In this document: positions 1 to 12,459 of the stretch, piece by piece
Layout of the letters: every line of letters begins with the position of its first letter
Position numbering within the stretch: position 1 is the stretch's first letter
NCBI GenBank assembly: GCA_024741835.1
Contig: JAENRP010000040.1
Span: 72,878-136,877 of the forward strand
From: Diplocarpon mali
Taxonomy: Eukaryota > Ascomycota > Leotiomycetes > Helotiales > Drepanopezizaceae
DNA: 64,000 nucleotides
Direction: 5' to 3'
The notes under the pieces: model-generated
Database searches by the model: none
The model's input: only the letters and a program-made list of their open reading frames with translations
Told to the model about the DNA's origin: nothing
Translations under genes and position numbers: made by a program

Positions 1-3000
1 TTCTTATCTTATTTAAACTAATCGTCTAGTCCTCTAGGCTTTAAGCTATTAGAGATTCCCTAATCTATTAGTCGTACTTTATCAGCCTTACTTTTATATA
101 TAGTTCGAATATTAGCTAGTACTATACTTCTCTACTTCTTTCCTTTTTTATCAAATCTTATAAAACGGTCCGAATTTTCCTTTTTAAAAATAAATAAAAG
201 ATTTTCTAAGTTGTTAATTTAAAGTATATAGATAGAAATATTATTAGTAATTTTATTGTTTTTCACTTATAGGTCCGGCCTATAAGTGGTTTTTAGGTTT
301 TTTAAAATAATTAGTAAATTATTAAAATTTATAAAATGAACTCTCTTCTCTACCTTATTTTTCTTTTTTCTTAATTATTAAGCTAATAAAACTCCAATTA
401 TATTAATTTTCAAAATTCTAGATTTAACTCTTAGTCTAAGACTATAAGTTAAATCACTATTATTTAAAATTGGCAAACTTACCTTTCTTTTATTATAACT
501 CCTTACTAAGTGCCTTCTTTTACTAGTATTAAGCTTAGCCCTTATACTAGCTAATCGTTTCCTAAAACCTTATTTTAAAATTCGGCTATATCTCTTATAA
601 TAACCATTTGTCCTTCTAAGGATCGATCTATATTTTAAAGGCTAGCTTTTATAAGCCTATCTCTAGGATAGTTAAATATTAGCTAAGATTCTAAAATGAA
701 AGGCATTTTTAAAAGAATGTCATTTAAAGAATTCTCTATTATTAGAAAGTCAGTATAATTAATAATTCCTTTGACTCTAACCTTTACGTTTTTCACCTAT
801 CTATTAAAATTGTGTTTTAATCTAAAGACAGTCGAATAAATAAGGAATTGATTGCTAACAATTGTTAATCGAGCCATTTCCGCTACTTTTCTAATTATTA
901 TATTAACTTCTGAACTATAATCGATCAAAGCCTTTGCTTTAACTAATTCTTTTATAAAATAAATAATAATAGGGCTTTTTATCGCAACTGCTAAACAATT
1001 TCAATTGATATTCTAAGATATTAAAGCTATTACTATAATATCGTAGTACCTTTAGGTTCCTTTATCTTTTGTAATCTAAAGACATTTGATTAAAGCTAAG
1101 TGCTTTTTAAAGTTCTTTTACATTATAATTTCCATTTCCTTATTATTATTCAAATCTTTAAAGGTAACTGGGATATGCTTTCCTAGCACTTTATCAAAGC
1201 GTCTAGTTAAACCAAATAGGTCTTTAAATATAAAGTTAATTTACTAAGCTATAACATTCTCTATAGCTTTCTCTATTATAATTAAACTAGCGTATTTATT
1301 AACGAATTTCTCCTATTTTAATATCTATCTCTTTCGCTTAAGGTTAAAGGTCTATGCAATAACTTTAACTTCTTAATCTTTAAGCTTAAAGCCATCTTCG
1401 TCTATTATATCTTTAATTAATTCGTCTACTATATCAGCTTTATCCTTATCTACTATAGTTCTAGATTATTAGATATCTTTTAGCATTTAGACTCTATATT
1501 AAGATTCCTAAGTTGCACGCATTAATTTCTAGACTTTGGCTAGTTTTATTAATATTAAGGGAGTGGTAGATCTAGAAGGACGCTAAGTATTCCAAGGGTT
1601 TCTAAATATAAAAGTAGCATTAATATTAGCAGATACATTATTATTAACCTATCCTAAGATAGAAATGCCTTTAACTTCTATAGCTATTTGATCAAAAGCT
1701 AAGTCCTTAAGAACTCCCTTAGGTAAGTTGCTAGTTAGACTAGTATATATATAAGTTGGAATTTTAGCATTCATATCTATAATACACTATTATTCAACTA
1801 AATTCTCGTCCTATTTTATACTATATATTATTATTCGAATAGTTTATAACTATAAGCAATTCTGGTACTTTTTAATAAGGATAGCTTCTAGCCTAGGATC
1901 TCTAATGCAAAGCATCCCATACTTATTAATATGCATAACCCTAGTATTAATAAAACGATAGAAAAGAGGGCAATTGTTACAATACTTATATAAAGCATAA
2001 TTAGGTTCTTTATTATTGCAAAAGTTGCAGGTTAATTATCTTCTATTGCCATTCCCTTAGTACCCTATAGTATTAATATTAGCAGAATGCTAGTTAGGAT
2101 TAATTTCTCCTTCTTTAATCAACTATTAAATTCTTATATTAGCTAGTTGTTCCAAATGATAAAAAGCAGGAGTCTAATAATAGGAACTACTATATTAGCT
2201 TATAGTAGCTGAGTTTTGCCTATTATCAAATTAGGAAATATACTATTTTTCCTATAAGAGATTATTAATCCTAGTTTCTAAGCTTTAGATTCAGAGTTTT
2301 ACAAATTAGGTCTTAAGTTCCTTAATTCTAAGGTTGGATCTTACTCCTAAGTCGGGACCGCAAGTAAAAGGTATAACTACTAAGTTCTTCTTTACCTCTT
2401 CTATAACTTCCAAAGCCTTTAAATGTTCTTAGATCAGGCTCTTAAGGTCTTTAGTATAGGAAGGAGTAAGGGCTTTTTCCTACTCTATAACATTAATAGT
2501 TCTCTTACTAAGATCTGATTTTAAAGCAAAGGCTAAGAATTCCTTAAATAAGGCGAAGGTTATAAGGTCTTACTTATCGATCTTAAAATGCTTAATAATC
2601 TTATTTCAAAGGCTAATAAGTAATCTAAGCAAGAAAAGGCAGCCTCTTTCAACTTCGCTAAGTATTTTCTAATTAATTAAGGTATTTAATATATAAGTAA
2701 AAGTCCGATAGTAGTTTTTAAATTCCTTAAGAGTATAAGTAACTAAAACAAATTCCTTTAAGAAAGCCAGGGTATCGCAAATCTGCTATCTGTCAAATTC
2801 GCAAAATTCAGATTTAAAGGCCTTAATAAAGAGTTCCTATAAACTATGAGTTTTCCATTTAAAAAGGGACTTAATAATATCCTTACTTATATAATTATAA
2901 TAGCAAGGAAGTTAAGAAATCATATCCTCTTATATAATACTAAAATTGTAATAAGTTTCCTTATATTACTTAAGGAAATCAATAATATTAGCGCTTATAA

Positions 3001-4200
3001 AGTAAGAAGCGCTAAGAGAACTAAGGAGAGGAAAGTAACTAATAATAGCCCTAAATGCGGCCATTATCGTTTTATACTAACTGTCTAAGTTAATAGAATC
3101 TATAAGGAGTAAAGGGGAAGCTTTGATATTATAAGATTAATTGCTAAAAGAAGTACTTTAAAATTCAAAAGGGCTTAAAGAGCATTCAGAATCCGAGTCA
3201 ATCTTAAAGTGACTAAGACGAGTTTAAAAAGATTCGGACAAAGGGTTAGTGAAAAGTTTAAAATTGTTATTATTATTAGTATTTTTAAGCATTAATATTA
3301 AAAAAGTAAGTAGCAGTCCTAAGTTGTTTAAAGACGTCTTTTTATCCTCTTACTTATAAGCTAGGCCTAGGAGTAGAATTCCGGATTTTATTAAAAGTTT
3401 AATCTAAGTTTGCTAAGAGATTCTAAGTAGGTATTAAATAGCTAATAAGAGCGTTATAACTAATTATAATAAGATAAGGTTTACCTAATCTAAGACCAAT
3501 TTCTAAGAAAAGGTTTATATCTAAGATTCTTCTTAGCCTTTAGGCCAATTCCCATTAGTCTTTAGAATAAAGGGGTCTCTAGAAACGATTCTAAGGCAAT
3601 TTTTAAAGTTCTATTAAGCTAAGGCGGCTGAATTATTAGATTCGGATTTTTAAAGATTCTAAAGAGGCACTTCCTATTAGAGTTTACGCTTAGTATTACT
3701 CGAGTACTTAAAACTACTACTATTTAAGATTGCTATTATAAGGTTTATTAAACTTTTTATACTAAAAAGCCGAAAATTCCGAGAATCTTAGAGTTAAGGA
3801 AGAAAATAGGGGTTTTCGAAGCAGAGCTGAAAAGGGAAAATCTAAGGTTATTAATAGTTGCTAAACGAAAATCGATAATTCTAAGTAACTAAGCAATTAA
3901 GGATAAGGGTTTTAAAGTTAATTAAAATACTATAAGTATTTCAAAGACGTATTTCAAAGGCCAGTCTCTTATCTATAAACCAAGAGATCAATAAGGTTAT
4001 ATAAGGACGGAAATCTTAAGAAATCGGTCCCTGCGTAGGTCATTAATATAAAAACTTAAAGAGAAGACAATATAAGAATAAGCCTAAGGGAAGACCTAAA
4101 AACAAGAGGAGGAAGCACTACAAGCAGGCTCTCTTAGATAAGATATTAGGGACAAGTCCTAAATATAAGGTATATTCAGTACTATAGCGACACGCGCTAT
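1..4200 (-). mobile_element. Degraded LTR-retrotransposon remnant (gag-protease part)
   Basis: Very AT-rich, no intact gene. Read on the minus strand and ignoring stops, about 860-950 encodes a retropepsin-like stretch (ALIDYSSEVNII), where the usual D-S/T-G core is altered in a way G-to-A change would explain. Further upstream on that strand, 1970-2029 encodes two CX2C pairs separated by 12 residues (CNFC...CNNC), resembling a zinc-binding gag-type region, in an otherwise gag-like stretch. The order (zinc region, then protease, both minus) fits an LTR element entering the window from its left edge, more Ty3/Gypsy-like than Copia-like, but the family is my inference. Heavy transition mutation has destroyed the frame. 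The 4.06-4.2 kb boundary with the next element is approximate. Confidence 0.5.
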
Positions 4201-6152
4201 CTCTATATATAGAAAGTGGCCCTTTTATCCTCCTACCGGCCTGCGCCGATTATATGATATATATCACAAGACCTATCTATCTCAGGTCTCTATACTATCT
4301 GCATTTAAGGTCCTTAGCGGCTACTATTACTATAAATATGCAAAGGGTATCTATTCGAACTATTAGTGCGAATATATTGAAGTAGTCTTCTTTATACTAT
4401 TAGGAGAAGCCCTTAGCTATAAGCCTTACCTTATAACGTTCTAAGGTTCTATTTGCATATATTTTAATTATAAAAACCCACTTTATTAATACTAGGTTCA
4501 CGTCCTTTGGCGTCGGTTCTTCTATTTATATGCCATTTATAGTAAGAGAGCTTATCTCCTCTTAGATTGCCTTACTTTATACTATTCTATTCTTTAGATT
4601 GTTAATAGCTTTATTGTATATCTTTAGAAGAGAGATTTTCATTATCTCCTTAGCAGCTAAGAACGCATTATCTTTATTAAAGCTCTATTGAAGTTCGAGC
4701 TTATAGATCCTATGTGCTATTATAGCCTAGATACGCTTAGACTTGCGTTCGTCTAAGGTATCTTCCGGTTTTAGGTCTCTATTCCTCTTTAAAGATATAA
4801 GTTCGGCTATAGGTTCTATAGGCTTATTATTTAAGGAACCGCTTTCTAGTAATAGAGGCTTATTATTACTTATACCTATTTTAGGAATATCCTTTACTAT
4901 AGGTGCTTTAACTAAAGGGATAATAATATTAAAGTTATTTTATACTTTAGGTAGTTTGCGGATGATAGGAATAGTCTATTCGGCCTTTAAGCGATTAGTA
5001 GGTCGTCGATCAGTAGGTGCGCTTAATATACCTAAGTTAAAAGAAAGGGGTTATTAGTTCGACTTAATAGTATTACTATCGAGTAGTATACTTTGCAAAT
5101 CTCTAGGTATATAGAGCTTTAAGGATAGCTCTCTCCTATTTCGAGATTCGTCGAACTCAACTATTAAAGATATAATTACTTGCCTTAGATCTAGCGTATA
5201 TACTATCTATTGCTTTATTATCTATTTAATATACTTAATAAATATATATTCTTTACCTTAGTCTATTAGCTTCTTGCTCTTTATACCTATAGGCCAGGAC
5301 TTCGGGCTAATATAAAAGTAGTAGACGCTTTTAAAGATACAGATATAGTCTAGGCTTAATTTCTATTTAAAATATGCCTTATATAATGATATTCAGGTGC
5401 TATTAACTATTAGTCTATTACCTATTCTATTTCGCAAGTATACGTTTGCCTTAATTGCAAGGTCTTAGAATTCCAGTAGTAGGTCAGCATCTTATAGTAG
5501 AGCGCAATAGTTAGTCTTTACTTATTAAATGCTTTACTTAGCGATACCATTTTAATAGGAACCTTTATATATTATAATTAGTTTATAATAAACTCCTTAT
5601 TTTACCTATTTATTAAGCTTTGCCTTAATCTTTAATGCGTTATTAGACCTAATAGCTATTAGCTTTAACTAAGTCTGGTATTCCTCTATCACTTTCCAAG
5701 TTTTCAGCTTTTTTATAAGCTTAGATTTAGTCTTAGCGTAAATAGTCTATATCTGCTAAGTGGAGTTATCTACTATTTAAGAAAACTAATTATTTCCTTT
5801 AATTAAAGTTATAAATAGTCTAGTAGTATTAATAGATATTAGTACTAGTATTAAATATTTTTATAGATTAAGCTTAGTTTGCGTCTGATTTTGAAGTTTT
5901 ATTAGCTTGCAAATTCGGTATACTAGGCGATCCTTTAGTACTTAGATCTTCTATTTTAAAGTTAAGACCTTATATAAGCCCTTTAATTTCTTTAGCCTTA
6001 GATATGCGAATCTTTTATATATTAGCTAATACCTTAATAGGCTTTTAGCTTTTAATAGCTTTAATAGTCTATTATCAGTCGATGCTTTATTATCGGCGGC
6101 TAAAAAGGACTAGTAATAGCAGTTCGAGGTTTTGCCGTTTTCTAATTGCGAG

Positions 6153-6428
6153 CCTGGCTTAGGAGTCGTTTTTAGTAAATTCGCGAATTTCACTCGCGGT
6201 CCTGGCCTAAGAGTCATTTCCGCGAATTTCACTTGCGATCCTAGCTTAAGAGTTATTATTAGCGAATTTGCAGAATCTACTCGCAGTCTTGGCCTAAGAG
6301 TTATTTCTACTAAATTCACTTATAATTCTAACTTAAGAGTTATTTTTAAAGATACCTTATAATCTACCTATAGTCCTGGCTTAAGAGTTATTTTTACGAA
6401 TTTTACTTGCAATCTTAGCTTAAGAGTC
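6153..6428 (-). repeat. Coding-length minisatellite inside Copia copy 1 (48/39-bp alternating units)
   Basis: Six full units plus a 15-base partial, each beginning with a 15-base core (consensus CCTGGCTTAAGAGTC on the plus strand). Unit lengths run 48, 39, 48, 39, 48, 39, giving three 87-bp higher-order repeats. All lengths are multiples of three, so on the minus strand they encode alternating 16- and 13-residue repeats rich in K/R-P-G-x-R/Q-V. The array lies between the protease and GAG-pre-integrase regions. The plus strand is also open here, which is a by-product of the repeat. Confidence 0.85.
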
Positions 6429-8199
6429 TATCTATTCTCCTTATCCTTGCTTAATTATATTAAGGCAGAAAGTGTACTTTCTTTAAAGGAATCTACTTAT
6501 AGATTTAGCCTAAGAGTCAATTTCTATAATATTACCTTTAAGATAATATAAAGTCTATCTTTAATTTTAGTCTTAAAGATTACTTTATAATTATTATTTA
6601 TAAACTATATAAATTGATTATTAAAAACTCTTATATAATTTAACTCTATATAGATCTTATAGTTAAATAAAAGATTAATACCTAAGCTAGGTATAAGAAG
6701 AACATTTTATAAAAGGAAAGAAACGCTAATAATATTTATCTCTACTATATCTATTAAGTTTATATATAACCTTCTACTATTAACCTTAATAGAGCGCCTT
6801 TTTATTTTAATAAGCGGGCCTTTAAATAGGTAGGGTTTATTAGTTATATATGTTATACAATTAGTATTACTATATTAGTTAAATTCAAGGATCTTATAAA
6901 GATCGGCTTTTAAGACGTAGGCATCTTTATTATAATTATCGTTTAAATTATTAGAAGTGGATTTAGGTTTAAATAACCTACTATTATTATTAAAGGTATC
7001 TACTAAAGTTTTAGCTAAATAGCCTTTTCCTTTTCCTTTGCCTTTCTTTAATAGTTGCGGCCTTCGGTAGGATAAAGGCAGTTTGCTTTTCGACTTCTGC
7101 TTCGATTGCTTCTTAATATTAAAGCTGGCGACTATATCGATCAATTGCCTTTTAACTTTATAATTAGTAATATTATAAGCACTATTATAGAAGTAGCATC
7201 CTTAATAAGCTTAAGGGCTTGTCCTACGCTCCTTCCTCTTCTTAGGCTTATCGTTGCCTTATAATGCGGTATTTGCCGATTTAAAGCGTCCTTTGAGATC
7301 TTGCTTAATAGTTCGAAGGAGGTCGATCTTCTTATAGATCTTAAGGTTGGGTTAGATGAGAAGAGATTGTTTTATAATAGCAAACTTAAAAGGGAGGCTA
7401 TTAAGTAGGAAACTAAAAAGCTAAGTTTCCTTAAAGTTATAGCTATCCTAGGATCTATAGCTTTTACTCTCCTCCTTACTTTATATAGTATAAATTAAGT
7501 AGAGTCTATATTTATATCTATATCCTTGCTATCTTTATCTTTTTTATATTAAAATAAAGTGATCTACTATAGTAGATACTAGGTATTAAAGGCAATTGTT
7601 TAAGAGTATTTTGCCTTTAAAGTATCCTATCTTATCTTTATATTATTATAAACTTAAATAAAATCTTAATCTTTATTGCTTAAACCTCTATTAATCTTAA
7701 GCTTATATTTGGCTAAAGCTAGCCTATACTCCTTCTCCTTTTCTATATTTAAAATCTGCCTTTAGGATTCTTAGTTATTATCTACTAAAGCTCTTAGGCT
7801 AAGCTTATTTAATATATTTAGCAAATCCTTAGCAGTTGTATTAGCTATTAAAGTAGAAGTAGATAAATTAGTAGAAGGAGTATAAGGGGCTATTCTCGCG
7901 TATTTAATAAGTATCTTTTAAATTGCTATTTCGATGCCTTTACTCTTAAAGTAAAGCTTTAAATCGTTAAACTATTATTGCTAGTTCTTTCGAGAGAGTT
8001 AGAGGTCTTTAGGTCTAATGTTTTAATCGGAATCGGAAGCTATTACCGTTTCGAATCGAATTGCATTAAAATCAAATAAATTAAATAGTTAAGGGTACTC
8101 CTCTTATCGAAAAGTCGAAATGATTAAATAGCAAGTATTATAGAAGTATTAAATAGGGAGAAAGTCCTCTTATTGAAAAGGGTTTTTAGACTATAACGC

Positions 8200-8328
8200 A
8201 GGGAATTATACCTCTTATAAAATATAGTAAAGCAAGGAATTATACCTTTTGCAGTACTAAAGGGGTTATAGAGCAAGGAATCATACCTCTTGTAATATAG
8301 GTTGACTAAATAAGGAATCATACCTCTT
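8200..8328 (-). repeat. Four-copy leader repeat of Copia
   Basis: A 17-base motif close to AAGGAATCATACCTCTT (plus strand) occurs at 8200-8216, 8234-8250, 8275-8291 and 8312-8328, with spacers of about 17-24 bases. It lies between the putative 5' end and gag of the minus-strand Copia, and the same set recurs in copy 2 near 12010-12150. It may be part of the untranslated leader; no function is evident. Confidence 0.65.
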
Positions 8329-8642
8329 ATTCGCCGATTGCTCGCCTTTTACTATAAGTCTTATTCAACTTCCTACTAATAGTTACAGCGTAAGTACTTT
8401 CTAAGGGAAGTTAATAATCTATTATTAGTCTATCTAGGGCTTATAACCTATTAAGCTTAAGTGAGTCGGCGCAATAGGTAAAGGAGGCTTCTAAAGGTCG
8501 ATAGTCGATATATTAGTAAGAGTTAAGGAAGGAAGGTTACCTCTTTCTTCCCTATAGCTATATATGTATTAATATCCTACTGACTAAGCAGTAGGGTCAT
8601 ATGATAATACATCAGAGTGATAGCTGTATCACCTATCTTAAC

Positions 8643-11600
8643 ACTTATACCTATTTTAGGAATATCCTTTACTATAGGTGCTTTAACTAAAGGGATAATG
8701 ATATTAAAGTTATTCTATACTTTAAGTAGTTCGCAGACGATAGGAATAGTCTATTCGGCCTTTAGGCGACTAATAGGTCGTCGATTAGCAGGTGCGCTTA
8801 ATGTACTTAAGTTAAGAGAAAGGGGTTATTAGTTTGGCTTAATAGTATTACTATCGAGTAGTATACCTTGCGAATCTCTAAAGATATAGAGCTTTAAGGA
8901 TAGCTTCTTCCTATTTTAAGATTTATCGAACTTAACTACTAAGGATATGATTACTCGCCCTAGGTCTAGCGCATATACTATCTATTGCTTTATTATCTAT
9001 TTAATATACTTAATAAATATATACTCTCTACCTTAGTCTATTAGCTTCTTACTCTTTATATCCGCGGGCTAGGACTTTAGGCTAATATAAGAGTAGTAGA
9101 CGCTTTTAAAGACGCAGATATAGTCTAGGCTTAGTTTCTATTTGAAATATGCCTTATATAGCAATATTTGGGTACTATTAACTATTAGTCTATTACCTAT
9201 TCTATTTTATAAGTATATATTTGCTTTAACTGCAAGGTCTTAGAATTCTAGTAGTAAGTTAGTATCTTATAATAGAGCGCGATAGTCAGTCTTTATTTAC
9301 TAGATGCTTCGCTTAATAATGCTATTCTAATAGGAACCTTTGTATATTATAGTTAATTTATAACAAACTCTTTATTTTACTTATTTGTTAAGCTTTGCCT
9401 TAATCTTTAATACGTTATTAGACTTAATAGCTATTAGCTTTAATTAGGTCTAGCGTTCTTCTATCACTTTCTAAGTTTCTAGCTTTTCTATAAGCTTAGA
9501 TTTGGTTTTAGCGCAAATGGTCTATATCTATTAAGTAGAGTTATCTACTATTTAAAAAAACTAATTATTTCCTCTAATTAAGGTTGTAAATAGTTTAATA
9601 GTATTAATAGATATTAGCGCTAGTATTAAATCTTTCTATAGATTAAGCTTAGTTTGCGTTTGATTTTAAAGTTTTATTAGCTTGCAAATTCGGCATATTA
9701 GGCGATCCTTTAGTACTTAGATCTTCTATTTTAAGGTTAAGACCTTATATAGGCCCTTTAATTTCTTTAGTCTTAAATATGCGAATCTTTTATATATTAG
9801 CTAATATCTTAATAGGCTTTTGGCTTTTAATAGCTTTAGTAGCCTATTATTAGTTGATGCTTTATTATCGGCGGCTAAAAAGGACTAGTAATAGCAGTTT
9901 AAGGTTTTGCCGTTTTCTAATTATAAGCCTGGCTTAAGAGTTATTTTTAATAAAACTGCAAGATCTACTTGCGGTCTTAGCTTAGGAGTCGTCTTTAATA
10001 AATTCGCGAATTTCACTTATAGTCCTAGCTTAGGAGTCATTTTTACAAATTTCACTTGCGATCCTAGCTTAAGAGTTATTATTAGCGAATTTGCAGAATC
10101 TACTTATAATCTTAGCTTAAGAGTTATTTCTATTAAATTCACTTATAATCCTAGCTTAAGAGTCACCTTTAAGGATACCTTATAATCTACTTATAATCTT
10201 AGCTTAAGAGTCATTTTTGCGAATTTTACTTGCGATCCTAGCTTAAGAGTCTATCTATTCTCCTTATCCTTGCTTAATTGTATTAGGGTAGAGAGTGCAC
10301 TTTCCTTAAAGGAATCTATTTATAAGTCTGGCCTAAGAGTCAATTTCTATAATATTACCTTTAAGATAATATAAAGTCTATCTTTGATTTTAGCTTTAAA
10401 GATTACTTTATAGTTTTTATTTATAAATTATATAAATTGATTATTAAAAACNTTAACTTTATATAGATCTTATAGTTGGATAAAAGATTAATATTTAAGC
10501 TAAGTATAAGGAGAACATTTTATAAAAGGAAAGAAACGCTAGTAATATTTATCTTTATTATATTTATTAAATCTGTATATAACCTTTTACTATTAACTTT
10601 AATAAAGCGCCTTTTTATTTTAATAAGCGGGCCTTTAAATAAGTAGGGTTTGTTAATTATATATGCTATATAATTAGTATTACTATACTAATCGGATTTA
10701 AGGATCTTACGAAGATCGGCTTTTAAGATATAGGCATCTTTATTATAATTATTATTTAAATTATTAGAAGTGGATTTAAGTTTAAATAACCTACTATTAT
10801 TATTAGAGGTATTTGCTAAAGTTTTAATTAAATAGCCTTTTCCTTTGCCTTTCCTTAATAGTTACAGCCTTTAATAGGATAAGGGTAGTTTGCTTTTTAA
10901 CTTCTACTTTAATTGCTTCTTAATATTAAAGCTAGTAATTATATCGATTAGTTGCCTTTTAACTTTATAATTAGTAATATTATAAGTACTATTATAAAAG
11001 TAGTATTTTTAATAAGCTTGAGGGCTTGTCTTACGCTCCTTCCTCTTCTTAAGCTTATTATTACCTTATAATATGGCGTTTGCCGATTTAAAGCGTCCTT
11101 TAAGGTCTTACTTAATAGTTTAAAAGAGGTCGATCTTTTTATAGATCTTAAGGTTGGGTTAGATAAGAAGAGATTGTTTTATAATAGTGAACTTAAGAGG
11201 GAGGCTATTAAGTAGGAAATTAAAAAGCTGAGTTTCTTTAAAAGTTATAGCTATCTTAAGATCTATAGCTCTTACTCTCCTTTTTACTTTATATAGTATA
11301 AACTAAGTAGAGTCTATATTTATATCTATATCCTTACTATCTTTATCTTTTTTATATTAAAATGAAGTGATTTACTATAATAGATGCTAAGTATTAAGGG
11401 TAGTTATTTAAAAGTATTTTACCTTTAAAGTATCCTATCTTATCTTTATATTATTATAAACTTAAATAAAATCTCAGTCTTTATTACTTAAACCTCTATT
11501 GATCTTAAGCTTGCATTTAGCTAAGGCTAGCTTATACTTCTTCTCCTTTTTTATATTTAAAATCTACCTTTAGGATTCTCGGTTATTATCTATTAAGGCT

Positions 11601-12451
11601 CTTAAGCTAAGCTTATTTAATATATTTAGCAAATCCTTAATAGTTATATTAGCTATTAAAGTAGAAGTAGACGAATTAGTAAAGGGAGTATAGAGGGCTA
11701 TTCTTACATATTTAATAAGTGTCTTTTAAATCGCTATTTCGATGCCTTTGCTCTTAAAGTAAAGCTTTAAATTATCGAACTATTATTGCCAGTTCTTTTA
11801 AAAGAGTTAAAGGTCTTTAAGTCTAGTATTTCAATTGGAATTGGAAGCTATTGCTATTTCGAATCGAATTGCGTTAAAATTAAATAAATTAAATAGTTAA
11901 GGGCACTCCTCCTATCGAAAAGTTAAAATGATTAAATAGCGGGTATTATAGAAGTATTAAATAGGGAGGAAGTCCTCTTATCGAAAAGGGTTTTTTTTTT
12001 AGCTATAACGCAAGGAATCATACCTTTTATAAAATATAGTAAAGTAAGGAATCATACCTCTTGTAGTACTAAAGGGGTTATAAAGTAAGGAATCATACCT
12101 TTTATAATATGGGTTGGCTAAATAGGGAATTATACTTCCTATTCGCCGATTGCTTGCCTTTTACTATAAGTCTTATTCAACTTCCTACTAATAGTTATAG
12201 CGCAAGTGCTTTCTAAGGGAAGTTAATAATCTATTATCGGTCTATCTAAGGCTTATAACCTATTAAGCTTAAGTGAGTTGGCGTAGTAAGTAAAAGAGGC
12301 TTTTAAAGGTCGATGGTTAATATATTAGTAAGAGTTAAGGAAGGAAGGTTACCCCTTTCTTCCCTATAGCTATATACGTATTAATATCCTACTGACTAAG
12401 CAGTAGGGTCATATGATAATACATTAGAGTGATGGCTGTATCGCCTATCTT
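8643..12451 (-). mobile_element. Ty1/Copia retrotransposon, copy 2 (tandem, truncated)
   Basis: Near-tandem second copy of the same Copia body. Position 8643 corresponds to 4868 (offset 3775) and, near the far end, 12406 corresponds to 8594 (offset 3812), so the copies differ by small indels. Mismatches that I compared are almost all C/T or G/A. This copy lacks the RT-side sequence present left of 4868 in copy 1 and joins directly to the 5' end of copy 1 at 8642/8643. It contains its own minisatellite (9928-10251) and leader repeats (about 12010-12150). One ambiguous base lies at 10452. The arrangement could come from unequal exchange or from one copy inserting into another. Confidence 0.7.
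9928..10251 (-). repeat. Minisatellite in Copia copy 2 (one extra 48-bp unit)
   Basis: Same array as in copy 1 with unit lengths 48, 48, 39, 48, 39, 48, 39 followed by a 15-base core, that is seven units instead of six. The extra 48-bp unit is at the left end, so unit number varies between copies of the same element while keeping the reading frame. Confidence 0.85.
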
Positions 12452-12459
12452 AATAGATA

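Larger units (their letters stand above)
4200..8642 (-). mobile_element. Ty1/Copia retrotransposon, RIP-degraded, copy 1
   Basis: Minus-strand element read through many stops. From its 5' end near 8642: a leader; a gag-like region (8.3-7.2 kb); a lysine-rich segment (7144-6875); a protease/pre-integrase region (6.8-6.5 kb); a minisatellite; a GAG-pre-integrase-like segment near 6.0 kb; an integrase C-terminal segment near 5.3-5.1 kb with residues resembling the Copia 'GKEYIFIKYI...VEFDE' pattern; and the start of reverse transcriptase near 4.6-4.5 kb (WVFIIKI...ERYKARLIA-like). It decays before 4.2 kb, so most of RT and RNase H are missing. Domain identification rests on short conserved motifs in a heavily mutated frame, but the order is exactly that of Ty1/Copia. 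Confidence 0.7.

Noticed and set aside
6132..6362. Plus-strand frame over the minisatellite
   Set aside because: Open only because the repeat units are multiples of three; all other Copia domains are on the minus strand.
8200..8328. Possible CRISPR-like array
   Set aside because: Four short degenerate repeats in a eukaryotic retrotransposon leader; spacers are short and conserved between copies.
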